A stretch of 64,000 bases of DNA from Phorcus lineatus (GCA_921293015.1 OV121084.1:25978946-26042945); one strand, 5' to 3'; positions 1 to 45,690 are shown, numbered from the stretch's first letter. Made by a program: numbers and translations. The notes: a model not told the origin generated them from the sequence alone.

Positions 1-29
1 TGAGATTGATTTTTTTTCTTCTATTACAG

Positions 30-32248
<32,219 letters not shown>

Positions 32249-33075
32249 AATGGACACAGGTCCAAAGAACTCATCCGACAGAACTTGACCCCAGTAGTTT
32301 GACTTGAAGTTCCTTGAAAATTCTTGAATTCAAAATTATTAATTTGAATTCTTGCCTTTATATCTTATAAATTCTTTGTTGCTTTTATCTACATGAACCT
32401 GTGCTTGACTAGATATCAGCCTTGAGTTGAATTCAATTAACAAGATAGACATATGTAATCTCTTTGACTTGATAATCCTAATCTGGTTAATATCTTAATT
32501 CAACATTTTATCGATTTCAGTAAATTCATCTTGATTTGATATCTTGAGCTTGATTAGTCACAAGGTTTGCAAAGTTGTATTTCAAATAAACTGCTTTAAA
32601 AGAGGAGAAATGTTCAAGCTTCAATATTATGCGCTTTATTTGACTGTTCAAGTTGGATTGCAATAAAGCTGTCACAACTTAAACGGATTTTCTGAAGATT
32701 CAAGGATTTTCTATTTGAAATCCTAGCTGCTCTATACAATGTTGACTCAACATTTTGTGCTTGATTATTTGCACACTTGCCAAATTTGTGTATTTAAACA
32801 AATAATTTGTAATATTGAAGCTTTAATATTATCTTTATTTCAAATTTGTAACTCTTTCTTACTTTTCTAAGCAAGTTCCAACCAATAGTTTGTTGTTTAA
32901 ATTCCACTGTAACAAATGATAAATTCTGATTTCTTGAAAACATCATTCATTTGATTCCGTTCAATTCAATGATGTAAAAAAAAAATTTTATCACTGTTTA
33001 TTAGCAACTTTACAGATGCAGATCTGTATCCTCTTTACGCTATTGTCTGTCAATAAAGATACTATTACCATGTTA
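32249..33075 (+). other. DYNC1H1: DYNC1H1 3' UTR with three poly(A) signals
   Basis: This AT-rich non-coding tail follows the stop codon. Canonical AATAAA hexamers occur at 32585-32590, 32662-32667 and 33052-33057, so alternative polyadenylation could give 3' UTRs of roughly 0.36 to 0.83 kb. The end coordinate is an estimate about 20 bases beyond the last signal. Confidence 0.6.
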
Positions 33076-33459
33076 TGTTTTGTTGTTATTCACTTTCTCA
33101 AAGTTTGTTTCAATAATGATATAATCTATAATTCTTACAAGAAATCAAGTATCAAGGATATTTTCCAGCAAAACATCTATCTTTCTAGACAGCTATATAA
33201 CGGGACATAATGTAGGCAGGACATTTCTAGGACATTTAATGCGATATGATCAATCTTATTTACGGTCAACTTAATCATCCTAAAAAAACATGCAAAATGG
33301 ACAACTCTCATGTGTTAAAAATGTACATGTTGTTTAATCATTTGTGAAAATATTTAGAAATGAAATAGGCCTCCTATACTGACCATTGCAAAGTCTTCAC
33401 AGTCTTATTAAAATTGACAGTGTTCCCAGGAATAAAAGTTTTTTAAAATGACTGTAGCG

Positions 33460-33748
33460 TGGGGCCTTTCCTCTCCACAACGGTCTGAAGGCAGCCTCAC
33501 TGCTCACACCTGCTGACACCAGTTAAGCACAGACAAAACCTAGTCATTTGCGAACCAATCACATCATCGCGTTTAAAATAAGGATAGCGGCGATCTTGGT
33601 TAATGAATGGTAAATGGGAGTTACTTGCCCCTAGCTACTGATACCGAATGCTTTTGCCGCACGCATTGTGATTGGTGAGCTTAGTTTATGTAAGAACCTG
33701 CGCTACAGTAGGCTGCGGTCAGACCGTTGTGGAGAGGATAGCCTAGAC
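33460..33748. mobile_element. MITE with long inverted repeats
   Basis: CCTCTCCACAACGGTCTGA at 33470-33488 has an exact reverse complement at 33719-33737. The similarity extends about 35 bp per end with small gaps, and further pairing occurs inside (CCAATCAC against GTGATTGG). No ORF is present. This fits a foldback MITE of about 290 bp lying between the two convergent genes. Confidence 0.8.
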
Positions 33749-33879
33749 AGATTTCGAATCTCGGTAGAGTCTTGAAATATTTTGAAACTTTTTAATCCTC
33801 TGAACACGGTCGATTTTAATCAGACTGGATACTTCATGGCCTATTTCATTGAGAAGTGTGGGCAGGATAGTGTTTTCAG

Positions 33880-34037
33880 AGCAAGTGGTAGGGGTTCGAA
33901 TCCTGCCGGGGGCTCGGCAACTTAGTCTGCAGTAGAGAACTGTTCTACACACAGTAAGGTTAGGGTGCAATGCTAAACTGAATTACAGCACAGTTCCACC
34001 TATGGTTTACTAGTTCCAGCCTATGCTCACACACTGA
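33880..34037 (+). mobile_element. tRNA-derived SINE, 5'-truncated
   Basis: It contains a pol III box B (GGGGTTCGAATCCTGCC) followed by GGCTCGGCAACTTAGTCTGC, GTTAGGGTGCAATGCTA and CTAGTTCCAGCCTATGCTCA. It is the same family as 45411-45637 but opposite in orientation. The box A end is lost or diverged. Confidence 0.8.
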
Positions 34038-34039
34038 CT

Positions 34040-36641
34040 ACACCGTGATCATACATCTTATTCAAGTTTCAAATTGTCCTTTGTTGGAAACCAGGACCAT
34101 TCAAAGATTGTGGGGAGAGAGAACAGATTCTAACTGGGAAAGGGTTTTATAGAACATCAGGGCCTCCTTACAGCCCTACTTAGTGCAATGTTAAAGAATT
34201 GGAGTTAAGGTTAACCTTAGTTAAGGTTGCTTTGTGAAAGCAGGCCCAGACACTTTTTTTGAGAAGTATACAACATTTAATTTGGGTTTTCTCTTGTCAA
34301 TTATACTTGACTCAGCATCATTGCCTGTTTTAAAAAAATACAAACTCCAAAATATTGTACAATATTTATTGTGATACCATTAGCCAAAATGGGATAATGA
34401 ATTGCATATATGAGACAATTATAACAATGTGATTATGTACAGAAGCAACATTCTTACAAAACACTTTCCGCCTTGCAACTGTCACAGATCTCTCCTGTTC
34501 TCAATAAGAACAGCACTGCTCCCCACGGTTAACATCTAAATCTGAACACTAATACTGGCAGTGGTAACGTTACCATACTTACTGGTAACAAGCCTGGTTC
34601 ATTCAAATATACAAGTAGAGTTACCCACCCAAGCCCTTCAGCTTCAGGAATAGTAACACCCATATACGAGTGATGGAATTAGAGATTCCAGAGAACTTTG
34701 TATTTACATAAATAGGTTAGATTAAATTACCTGTTATCTAAATGACCTAATTGAGGAGTACAAGAATGACCATGGTCTAAGTATACCTGGTCGAAATGCA
34801 CACAATTTGCGCTATAAATTTGATCTTCAGGTTTGAGACTAGCCTGCACAACTGTGATTTATGTTGTTGCCATATGTTTTTTGTCAAATCATGTGGAAAA
34901 ATATAAATTGGTGTTCATTCTTCATTAGCTATAACCAAAGCAATGTTCCCAGACAATGTCGGCAATAGATAAATTCATTTGTCTGCGCATGCAGCACATA
35001 TGATTTATTTTGATAAAAACAGTTTTCAGCCTACATTTTGCTAGTTTCCTGCTATTCTATTTGAGAAGAAAATCAGACACGAATGATGAACAAGAAATAA
35101 TTTGTAACTTGTAGAATGAAGTTCAGCATACATTCCTAATTATTTCATGATTCTTGAAGCCAAACTCTCCACATTCACTACAACATACTTTATGTTTGTC
35201 TACCACTAATTTCATCTCAACAACATTTCTAATCTATTTTGTATTCTTGTCTAACATTTGGCCGGCAGTTCTGATCAATGCACCTGCACATGAGGGGCAA
35301 TGCCAATATGAATAAATGCTCATGACAACAAAAATACATAATTATGATGGTGAATATGACTAAATGTACATGAAACAAATAGGCTAAGAATAATTTTATA
35401 CAAAGAATGTCCAACACATAATCATAACACAAAAATCCTTTGGTAATATTTGAAACATAACATAAGCATACTGGTTTAAGATATTGCCAAACATGTTACA
35501 TGACAAATCAAACCTATGGGCAAGGGCTACTGTGCTAGTCATCTGACAGGTTCCTTTCTTACATTGAAGCATTTCTAATCCTCAAAATGTCTTCAAATCA
35601 GTTTACTACACAATGAGTCAACAAATGTAATCAAAGCCCCGTCACGATATTGATATCTAGAAGGATTATTGTCAATTACTTGTTAAAAAAAACAGCGATA
35701 CTATTGATTATGTGTAATCAGCTATTACAAACATTTCCATATACACTTTAACTGAATTTGGAAGTTTTAAGTACTGACTGACTTACTTTCCATGGCTGGG
35801 AATAATACTAAATGTTCAATTAATTTTCTCATTTTCTAGAAGTAGAGAGATAGGGTCAGGTACCTTTTAAACTTTTTTTTTAAAGAATTCAGTAAAGAAT
35901 TCAACAAGCAAGAGGACATGCACAAAAATGAGATAAAAAAAAAGTTTCTCATTAGACTAACACAGTTTACCCTTGCTAACAAAAGAATTTCCAACATGAA
36001 AACTGTATCAATGTGAAGATGAGGATTGATATATTCATTTCCATACACTAAACAATGCACCAACAAGCAACAAGACACTATGTCTCGCAGAAAACAAACA
36101 GCAGCAGAATAGGTTGAGCGATGTTAGTTGAGCATGAAAGATGAAGTCAATGGATGATAAAAATAAACTCTCTCGGTGGAATGGAAGTCATTGCAATTGG
36201 TCTGTCTCTTAGTAGGGTCTCCTCAAGAGCTGTCCTCTGGAATGGCAGTGGCTGTGATCTCTGTATCCATGTGTGTATCTTTGCGTGTATCCCTGCGTGT
36301 AGCTTTGCATGAATTAACGCATGAATAGGTGTGTATCCATGCATGTTTCTATGTGTCTATCAATGTGTATTCATGCATGAATTTGTGTGTATCCATGAAT
36401 GAATTTGTGTGTATCTATGCACGAATTTGTGTGTATCCACACAAGTATCTACATGTGTATCCATCTGAATATTTTCCTCTTCCAGTGTTAGTCGATATCT
36501 TTAGCTGAACATTTGTGTGCATGTACACGTGTTTATGTATCACTCTTGTGACTGTCTGTGAATATATTCCTGTGTTGTCTCCCATCTACAGTGTCTTCCT
36601 CATGCATCTGTGTGTCTCATGTGTCATTGCTATGTTTCGTA
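34040..36641 (-). other. PPP2R3C 3' UTR / intergenic, no coding signal
   Basis: This AT-rich stretch lies downstream of the PPP2R3C stop codon on the - strand. A - strand AATAAA (TTTATT at 34365-34370) could end a long 3' UTR of about 2.3 kb, but nearer ends are possible. No convincing ORF is seen on either strand. A TGTGTATCCATGC-type minisatellite is listed separately. Confidence 0.4.
36230..36480. repeat. Degenerate minisatellite in PPP2R3C 3' UTR
   Basis: Imperfect units of about 20 bp, of the type GAATTTGTGTGTATCCATG, vary between TGTGTATCTATGCACG and TGTATTCATGCATG. It lies just past the PPP2R3C stop and so is probably transcribed in its 3' UTR, as a CA-rich sequence. Confidence 0.85.
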
Positions 36642-39600
36642 TCAGTGATCTTCCGCCATTTCAGGCACCAGATATTCTCGGTTTTCGTACGTCCAGAAAT
36701 CATTCAGATCAATTAGAATACTAACAACTGTGTCTCCCTTGCCACTGAAACAAAAAGGAAACATCCGAAGTTTAGACCAGATAGCTTAGTTACGCTTGGT
36801 AAAGATGTCGCAAAGTTTTCACTGCTCCAAAGGATATAATACTAAATACAGATGCATAAGTTTTCTCTTATGTATCATTGGACCGGTGTGACTGGGTCAT
36901 TAGAGATAGAAAATGTGGAGAGCATCATAGAAATTGTTCTTATTCTAGATTTAGGTAATACAGATAGAAAAGCTCACCAGTTGATAAGATCTTGGAGTGA
37001 CAAGGCGTATGGGTCAGCTGGTTTCACCATGTCAAATATTTCATCTTTTACATCCTGGAAGGAAACCGGTTCCTGTCCGTGAAGCTTCATCTGTTCCTGG
37101 ATTGCCTGGAAATACATTAATACACAGTATGATTGATACACCCATACACATTTCAAAACCATTTACTCACTGACTGAAAATAACATTTTTGAATATGCCT
37201 TTTACTGCCAGATCTGTATTCCCTTTTACAACAGGTAATGAACAAAGGGAATTCATGGGCAGAGTCACACCAAAAAAAAAGATGAGGAAAGCAATATTCT
37301 GTGACAAACTTATTCTGCGAATTTATTAATTACTTCCAGGTTCTGCAAAAGAATTGCTGGATATTTAACATATAAACATCTTATCAACATAATTAGCCAT
37401 TCATCCTTTTCGTAGCAAGAGTTCACAATAGTATATTCAAGCTTCGACTCACCCTAAAGAAGTAGTTGAGAGCGAAGACATTGAGAGATCCGCGGTGCTG
37501 CACGTCCAGAATACGGAAGAGATATCTCAGCGCCTGTGTCTCTCGTCGGTTCTCCATCGCCAGTACAAAGTCGAGGTACGTCTTGTAATCCATCTCTCCT
37601 TCATATGTCAAACACTCTTGGAACACTCTGTCAAGGAACACTTCCGTGAGTGTCCCAGTGCCGTATCTGGTAACGAAAGGTATGGAAACTCAGATTACCA
37701 ATTAATTTTGTTTTCCAACTTCACACCATCACAAATGTGTATCAAAAATGAAAACTTTTGACATTTTAAAAAATCTCATCATTGTTGAATATCTAGGATT
37801 CACATTATACAATTGACTGCAATTTATTTATTTGCATAAACCTATGATGTTGTAAGATATTGTCAAATAACATTGAGCGCTGTCGTAGTGGTTATAACTT
37901 GATGTTACAATTTTTGGGGAAGGGCCATAGCTTACAAGTGAGTTTTCAGCAATTTCCTTGCAATTCAGCTATATTTAAATCATTGAGTAATAGTTCCTTT
38001 GGTCCCATTAAATACCAATGTTTTGAGACATCATCATCATCATTATTATCATTACTGACTCCACTCATATATACACAACCCACCTGGCCAGCTCCTCCTT
38101 GCTGAGCATGCCGTTCCTATCCTTGTCTAAGTTCAGGTACTGTCCGTACACTCGTAGAGCTGACGGCGCCGAGAACCAGTTGGATTCCTGCATCTCCTTG
38201 GAGAGTTCCTCGTCCCTCAGCTGTAGCATAAAGTTGACATAGATTCAGGATTCATGTTTCCTTTTGAATATCTTTACTGAATTGTGCACATTTTCAAATA
38301 CAACAAACACTAAACATGAAGAGAAAGATTAGTAATGATCAACCGGTATCATACATCATTTCAACAAACAAGGAAATTCAAAGGAAATAATTCAACTAAT
38401 AATCCAATGATTACTTGAGCATCTCTCCCTAACATAGATACCCTCAATAAATAATTTTTAAACTTTATGTAGTCATAAAAGAAATACTAGTACATACCTC
38501 AAGAAGGTCATCCAGAAAGCTACAGGCCAAAATGTCTTGGATCTTTATTTTGCCTGTTCTGAGAGGATCCAGAAAGAAGAAGAACTTGCGGACAGCTGTG
38601 CATACATAGAATGAGTAGAAGGACTTTTCTAGGCCATTGAGCTGTCAAGGAAAGAATCAGGATTAATAATGGATTCAGCCCATAATTATAGAATATTCAC
38701 AGGTTAAGGACAATGAATACATCTTAAAAGTTATCACTTTGGATTAAAAATGACCATGTGAGTATCAGTTGTAGACTATCTGTGTTTTGATGCCAATTAA
38801 TTGTTGAATGTTGGCGAGAGAGTTAAGGTAAGACGTCTCACTTGACTCAGCAAATAACTAGAACATAGCGAGACCCTGGTCAGACCATGGGGTCTTTAAC
38901 ACACTAGCTGGTTATCAATAAATCGTAACGCGATGAAAGAAGATAACGATGCATCCTCACCTGTGGCAGTGTAGGAATCAGCTCGAGGATATAGTTCTCC
39001 AGATCCTTAATAAACAGACATGCACAACATTATAAATATTCACAGCAAATATTTCAGTTTGATGTTAGCATTATGGCAGGCCACAAAGGCCTAAATATAT
39101 ATTTATAATTATCCATTAGCCAAGGAATTTGTACACAACATAAAAGCTTTCCAGCCAGGCCTTTTCCTTCTGGGGAAAAAAAAAGACTCAAATAGGTTTT
39201 TAAACAAAGCCCCTTTAACCCTTAACCTAGGGGACTCTTGGTCACAAAATCGATAAATGATAATCCACACTGTTCAAGGAGTCTATAAACAGCATGCCAT
39301 AAGCCCATCGTGTCATTTAGGCCTGAAGAGTTAAAAAACAAAATACATCTACTTCAATATTCAAGATATTAAGACACAATTTGGACTCACCGACTCCTTT
39401 AGATATCCCTGCCCGGCCACATCGTAGAGAGAGAGACCGATACGCGTCTGATGGAGCCAGACCTTACGCATGACATAGTTGAAGAACTGCATGATAGAGA
39501 TACGACCCAAAGGATCTGACTGTAGTAACTTGCTGAACACTGTGGCACGGAAGAAAGGCCTGGAAGTAACAGCTATAGATTAACAAATATCAAACAGATA

Positions 39601-42600
39601 TGACATATCACCTAAGAAAATTCATAGATCAACAAAAGAGAAGCAGAAAGTTTCAATGCTTAGTTTGATAATACAAACTATTTGGTCAAGTGTTTCATAG
39701 GTTTTTCAATGGGATTTTTTGTAGGTTTGGATAATGGCCTTTAAGTGCCTTTTGGGTAATGACTCAGCTATGAGAGGCATGGAAGTTGATTAAAACGTAG
39801 GACTGGCTTACTGGCACTTTGTCCCTGCCTCTTTGCCGACTTTGAGGAAATCTTCATAGCTGATCATCTGTTCATCTCCCAGTAGTGGTGGGGTATGATG
39901 TTTATCCAACAGGAACCACAGATTCTATACACAAAAAACATGGCAGTCATGTTGTCCTTCAAATGTTTAGTTAAAATTGAGAGAAGAGACTTTACTCTCC
40001 AACTGCTAAAATGTACAGTTCCAAGTCACTTTGACGGCCAAATTTACAGGATTCACATTATTTTTAAAAAGTGAATAATCCAGTCTTTTAAAATGAATCG
40101 TGTTCTGAGGAATTACATATTTAAAATAATGTCTCTTTCAGGCTACAACTAGTTCTCTTCACAACATGCTGAGAACAGCAGGTTCTGACGTATTCGGTTA
40201 ATCAATAAGAAGGGCTCTGACAAATGCTTATCAGAAGCTAGGGGGAGGCATCCTGTGAACCATTCATACTACTTGATTGCCACTTTCCTGCCTTTATTTG
40301 TGGATGTGATTGGTCCTCTAATGACAAGGTTTTATCTGCATTAAACTGATAACAGAATAAGCGTCTATACACGCTGTCTTCAGATTGTGTGGAGTTGTAA
40401 TAACATAGAGGCAATATCTTGAAACTAATTACTCTGAACAAGATCAATTTTAAGTGGACTACTCAACTATAGTCTACAGTCCACGGGATAAATATAGGAA
40501 ATCTCAAAATATTGTATTAATCTGGGGTAAAAATGATAAATCAGATGAATGTTTAATAAGATTTATAGTTCTTTAGGAACAGATAATTTCCATAGCTATT
40601 ATTCTATGTCTTTTTAAAAGAATCATTCTTGAATTCAATCTTTTTATCATTACCTGAAGTTCATCATTGTCTAACAATTCTCTGCTCCTACGCTGAAGAA
40701 ATACAGCTCTGTAAGCAAAAGATAAAATGATAAATCATAATACAAGCTTCGTCTTTTAAATACATGTACATTCATGGTAGTAGATTAAGCAAGAATAACT
40801 AGAAAATCATGCGAAAACTATTCATAGTTTAAAGGCCGGCATCCGCCACTATACACGGTGTTGGCGTGGCCAAGTTGACCTGAAAAAACTACACCTTGAA
40901 GGGAAAAAATGAGGGTACCTATGTTCGGAGTGGGATAAATCAAAATCTTCTTACCGGAAAGTTATCATATTTACACAATATATCCTTGGCACTTCAAAGA
41001 AATGGAATTTCTAAACATGTTTAATCAAAACTAAAAACTAAAACAGAACTTTGACTGCATTTATTTCCAAATTTGAATTAACTTTGTAAATGTCACGAGA
41101 CTATATTCTCATCATTACCATACCAAACAAGTCTGCTAGTGGAGAAAAAGATCCATTCAGAGTGTCAGATTTCACTGCCTTCCCAGCCTGACTGGGAAAT
41201 CAAAACCTCCCCCATTCCATATGTCCCCCAAATATTTAGCTCTGCTTGTGGGGATAAGCTGTAGAGACTAAGGTTATAAAAAGATTATTGTGACAGTAAA
41301 TGGATTTAGACAATTTTTGTATAACTTTTGTCAACAATAGTGACACATTTACTTCAAATACATCCAAACATTGTTTAAAGACTATGGTTGTTTTGAACGT
41401 TTTTCAAAAAATTTTAACAAATACAATTATATTGAATTCTATAATTAAAGATCTACTTTGTGTTGTTCATTTCATAAAATATATAGAATTTAATATACTA
41501 AAAATATCAGCCTATCACACAGATTTAAACTTCATGTATTATTACTAAAGGCTTTTTCCCTGATGATTATGCACTGAAACTCAGTAGACTACTACCAGCC
41601 ACAACTTGTAGTAAAGTTTTGAGACCTTTGACCCTGCTGAGCTCTCGCAGGCACCAAAAAAAACGTTACCGCCCTGTCACTCAAACACTGATAATATCTT
41701 TGTTTATGGAATCAACCAATCAGAGTAAAGATGACAAAGATAAGAAACCCATGGGTTTTTTGGAGGTTTAGATCCCGGCCTTTAACAATAAGGAACAACT
41801 CCTTGTTGATTTTTCCTACCTTGATTCTTCCCGCAGTTTCAACAAAAGGGGTTCGTCTTCAGATGGCAACTACAAAAACAGATTGTGAAAGGTCAGTTTC
41901 CATAAAACAAATAGACATCTTACTTTCATTTGACAGAAAGAATTACGTAAGAAAAACATATCTAAAACAGTATGATTGACAAAAAGATTCATTTCATTAT
42001 GATCTCTACTCAACACTCATTGATTCTTTTTATCTACAAAAATGGTCAATACTCAGTCATATAATATATAACTCTTTCTTAAAAATGTATTAATATATTT
42101 AGATTGGGTGAAGAAAACTGTGTAAAAGTTATCTAAACCACTGTAAACACTTGATCTTTTATTATCAAATTTTCTTCAACTCGCTATGCCATTCTACTTA
42201 CAACTTACTAACAACCCCAAACTTATGCAAGTTTTCCATTACTGATTTTCTTAATTCTTCCTGCTAAGCACAAAAAAGATTTCTGAATAGAATTACATAG
42301 CAGGCCCAGAAATATCGGTGAGTGAGTGAGTTGTTGTTTAACGCCACTTGAGCATTATTACAGCCATTAGTGGCGTCCCAGAAATATCGGGAAAAGGTTG
42401 CAAGGCTTGAGATTGGGGCTAGCACGAGTAACACCTTGCAGTGGAAGTTGTAGCGTTTAATAACTGCTGTCCACTTTACGACAGGTATTGGATCACTTTA
42501 AATCCAAATATTTTACATTTCATAAAAGTCAGGTTATTTTGACATCATTAACGATTACCTTCACATAGAGACTTGGGACATTCTTGTAATCATCTTTAAG

Positions 42601-43397
42601 GCCTTTCCAGTTTTTGTACAATTTGGTAAATTCTTCTGAGTCATCATTTCCGTCCTTAGGTATACTTCGAACTGATTAAAAAGTATATATCCATATATAT
42701 AAAACACATACACTTCCGTTTACTCACATGATTCAACTAAAGTAACACATGCACAATATTGTTCATTATGAAATATCAAGTTTTCATAACTTTATCTTAA
42801 AATTTTGGACACCTGTAGCGATTATCTACTGGGATTTTCAACTGTACTTCTTATCAAATTTCTTTCAAAGGAACCTCTAAAATATGCTAGTTTGGCACCA
42901 AGAACTTTACTATGTGTTATTATTTCTAGAAATAATATGTGATGTTTTGTTCTTTGATGGCAATTCAAATTCACACAATATGAGAAAAAAATTAACTGCT
43001 CGATTGATGCGCATATGTAGACCTCACCATATCTTTATAAATAGATGCTATCAAATCTGATAAAGTGAATAATGTTTACATGTGGCTTTAGCTGAATTAT
43101 GGATGTGATTTCTAAAGATTTCAACACATTTTAGACACGATTCTTAAAAGAAAGTTGTTGTTTTTTTGTGTATTTTAATATTGATACGTCATTGTGCGGA
43201 CTATAATACAAAATACATCAACAATTGTGCAAAGATCGGCGACTGTCAGTTGGATAGACTTTATGTGCATTTGGGACAATATTCTTGCTCTCCACTTCAG
43301 TAACAACAATGATTTATGATGGATAATAACGCCAAATAAAGGAAGTCGTACCGCGTTTAGCACTTAGAAACTTGCGTAGAGTTGTTGACCAGTCCAT
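36642..43397 (-). CDS. PPP2R3C: PP2A regulatory subunit B'' gamma (G5PR-like), complete
   Basis: This gene encodes the EF-hand-type B''-gamma subunit that targets protein phosphatase 2A, linked in other animals to centrosome, cell-cycle and lymphocyte functions. Twelve exons in transcription order are 43397-43352, 42671-42559, 41869-41820, 40708-40654, 39924-39812, 39559-39391, 39005-38961, 38641-38498, 38220-38084, 37666-37453, 37105-36978 and 36744-36642. They total 1,317 bp, or 438 residues; the human protein is 453. Landmarks are LPSEDEPLLLKLREESR, LGRISIMQFFNYVMRKVW, LRVYGQYLNLDKDRNGMLSK (EF-hand loop), EVFLDRVFQECLTYEGEMDY and VKDEIFDMVKPADP. The start MDW matches the human N-terminus. 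The frame stays open upstream to an ATG at 43604, with another ATG three codons before, so an N-terminal extension is possible but unlikely. All introns are GT-AG. Confidence 0.95.
40829..41785. mobile_element. Candidate non-autonomous DNA transposon in PPP2R3C intron
   Basis: The short inverted ends TTAAAGGCCGGCATC (40829-40843) and GATCCCGGCCTTTAA (41771-41785) bound about 960 bp between PPP2R3C exons 4 and 3. Both ends carry TTAA-like outer bases, the target of piggyBac-type elements. No transposase ORF is inside. The pairing is only about 14 of 15 bases, so chance is not excluded. Confidence 0.45.
42310..42385 (+). mobile_element. Gastropod-type SINE fragment
   Basis: The segment begins GGTGAGTGAGTGAGTTGTTG, continues TTTAACGCCACTTGAGCA, and ends GCCATTAGTGGCG. 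I recognise this as a very abundant short repeat in gastropod (notably vetigastropod) genomes. It is only about 70 bp and therefore truncated. Confidence 0.6.
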
Positions 43398-44265
43398 GTC
43401 GTGCATTTTAGCCGACTTAGTTTGTGTCAATATTGACACGTTTGATTCCACGCCTAATTTTTTTAACCATCTGCTTCCAATGTTTTGCTTTAGTCCTCCA
43501 TCTTTGAATTTCCTAATCCCGCTTCTTTCTGATTGGCCGAAAGACAATGAGGCTCCCTCTATCGTCGGCTTAGGAGAAAGGGGAGAGAAGCAATTGATTT
43601 TCAAGTCTCAACTTGATGAAACAAAATGAGACATAAGAGCGCGAGTGTTACCACCTGTGTTAAATATTCGTGTAATTAACAGGCTGTTACTTGTTGGTTT
43701 CAAATACGTTTTCAGATTTTGTATATGTAATTTTTTATTTGTTTATAATAATATTTATCATAAAAAATATCGTTACTGGGTAAATAGAAAATCTCAACTT
43801 TGTTATGGTTCTTAAGAAAAATGGTAGATAAAAGTTTTGACATTTATTTCCTACCAACAATCATTGATATATTTAATGTTGGAAGGCAAAAAAGCTGCGT
43901 TTTTTAAGTATCACGGGAAATGATATTCTTTTTTAGTTTTCAAGAAAAAATTCATCTTTCAACCCAGCTCATTAGGCCTATAGCCATTAGATATCTATCT
44001 TACTATTTGTGATCACTGCAGTTAACTGCTAATGTTGTGCATTAAAACGTCAATCACACATCACACAATAATATATTATTAGGTTCTTGACGACATGTAT
44101 GTAATCTATTTTATGATGTAAGGGAATTGTTAAAAATATTCTTAATACTTTCCACACAAAAAAGAAAAAAGTGGGCTGGCTCACATACTACCACAGCCCG
44201 CCTGATTTCTTCTCTCTCTAGTATGAATTAATATGATTCTGGATAACCTGATTTACTAAAAGTAA
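43398..44265. other. PPP2R3C upstream region
   Basis: This holds the presumed promoter and 5' UTR of PPP2R3C, followed by AT-rich DNA. There is no obvious TATA box in a fixed position. A moderately GC-rich patch (43490-43600) is the most promoter-like part. No gene is seen on either strand. Confidence 0.35.
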
Positions 44266-44268
44266 ATG

Positions 44269-44870
44269 TGTCCCCATTGAAGCATTAGATCTGTTAATCA
44301 CTACAAGTCAAATTGCGCATTCAAGGACCATAACTTTGTGAAAAATAATATTTTGGAAATGGCATTCGAACTCGATCAAGAGCATCAACAGGTGTGTCCA
44401 AAACCAAAATTTCATTCACCTAAGTGTGATACTGTCTGAGAAAACTTTTCCCCATGGAATCATCAGACATGTTAATCGCTCCGAGTCCAATTTCAGAAGC
44501 AAGGGCCATAACTCTTTAGAAAATATGATTTCGGAAATGACTTTCGAACTCGATCAAGAGTATCATCAGGTGTATCCAAAACCAAAATATCACTCCTCTC
44601 GGTGTAATAGTGTTTAAAGAATCTGTCCCCACTGTACATCATATAGCTAAGTCCAAAAATGAAGTTTCCGTGGAAACGACAAAAAAATGAATTCCAGAAA
44701 ATTCAAAAGTGTAGACAAGGTTATGGTCAACATGTGTACAAAGTTTGGTTGATCTAGACCTTACGGTTTTTGAGTAAATTGACCGGACGGAAGCACGGAG
44801 GCACGGAGGCACGGAAGGACGGACGGAATGACCGCTATATACTCGCTAGCGGGGGTATAATAAGATGAAG
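44269..44870 (+). repeat. Dispersed molluscan-type repeat with internal duplication and (ACGG)-rich end
   Basis: Two diverged copies of a roughly 178-bp unit (44269-44446 and 44447-44627) share TCGAACTCGATCAAGAG and GTGT(A/G)TCCAAAACCAAAAT. They are followed by CAAAGTTTGGTTGATCTAGA, CCTTACGGTTTTTGAGTAAA and a GGACGGA/GGCACGGA run ending in GCGGGGGTATAATA. This layout is common in mollusc intergenic DNA. It has no coding potential. Confidence 0.65.
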
Positions 44871-45306
44871 TGATAAAACGCAGATTAAAGCTGTGGAACG
44901 TAGTGGAACAAAATCGTGACCTTATTTCAATGAGATTGATCTCTACCAAATTCGTGTTGAGGGAAGCAGAGTTGACCACCAATAACAAGAGGTCACACTA
45001 GGGAACCTGTATATGACCAAATATACAAACTAGAGTAACCCAGTGACAAAGAGAGTATTTGTATTGTATTTTTTTAAACATTTCATATCAGAAGAAAACA
45101 AGATGCAATTTTGTAGCATTCTCAATTATCATCTCTTATTATCTTTAGGATGGTTCGTGTCGTAAAGTATCGAAGATATCATCAACGAATTCTTTTGCTT
45201 TTGAAATAGTGTCACAGAATCGTCAAAATGGTTACTTTTGCTCGTATTTGCGCCTCTGGTTAGCGCCGCCTGGGCAATATTTCAGAAGCGGTCGCGAAGC
45301 CTTTCC

Positions 45307-45690
45307 AGGGCCTACATTTTCGAGGCTCTATTAATAATACGATTGCCATAGATGAGGTGAGGTGTGTTGGTGATTAACGCCACTTTCAAGAGTATTTCAC
45401 TTATGTCGCGGCTGCTGTTGAGGCTATGCATTGCGGTGAAACCTGTGAGCATCGGCTGGAACTAGCGAACCATGGGTGGTACTGCGCTGAAATTCAGTGT
45501 AGCATTGCACCCTAACCTGACTGCGTGTAGAACTATTCTCTACTGCAGACACAGTTGCCGAGCTCCTGGCAGGATTCGAACCACGGACCTCTTGATCCGA
45601 AGCCGAACGCGCCAACCACTGCGCTATGCCGCCCCCACGAAAGCCATAAGCCGGATGTCTTTTAAGAGAGTTTCGAAATTACAGGTCCAG
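45307..45690. mobile_element. Older hairpin MITE interrupted by SINE insertions
   Basis: The left part (AGGGCCTACATTTTCGAGGC) and right part (AGAGTTTCGAAATTACAGGTC) are inverted partners of each other. They resemble the intact hairpin at 15668-15778. The interior is occupied by a short GATTAACGCCACTTTCAAGA repeat and a tRNA-derived SINE, so the insertions happened after the MITE. Confidence 0.6.
45411..45637 (-). mobile_element. tRNA-derived SINE, near full length
   Basis: On the - strand a tRNA-like head carries box A TAGCGCAGTGG (45616-45626) and box B GGTTCGAATCC (45572-45582), correctly spaced. A tail follows with CTCGGCAACTGTGTCTGC, GTTAGGGTGCAATGCTACAC and TAGTTCCAGCCGATGCTCAC. This is the best copy of the family in the window and defines the fragments at 10.1 and 33.9 kb. 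Confidence 0.85.

Noticed and set aside
43400..43604. 69-codon upstream extension of PPP2R3C exon 1
   Set aside because: The frame is open but MDW at 43397 matches the known N-terminus of the family. The extension is kept only as a remote possibility.
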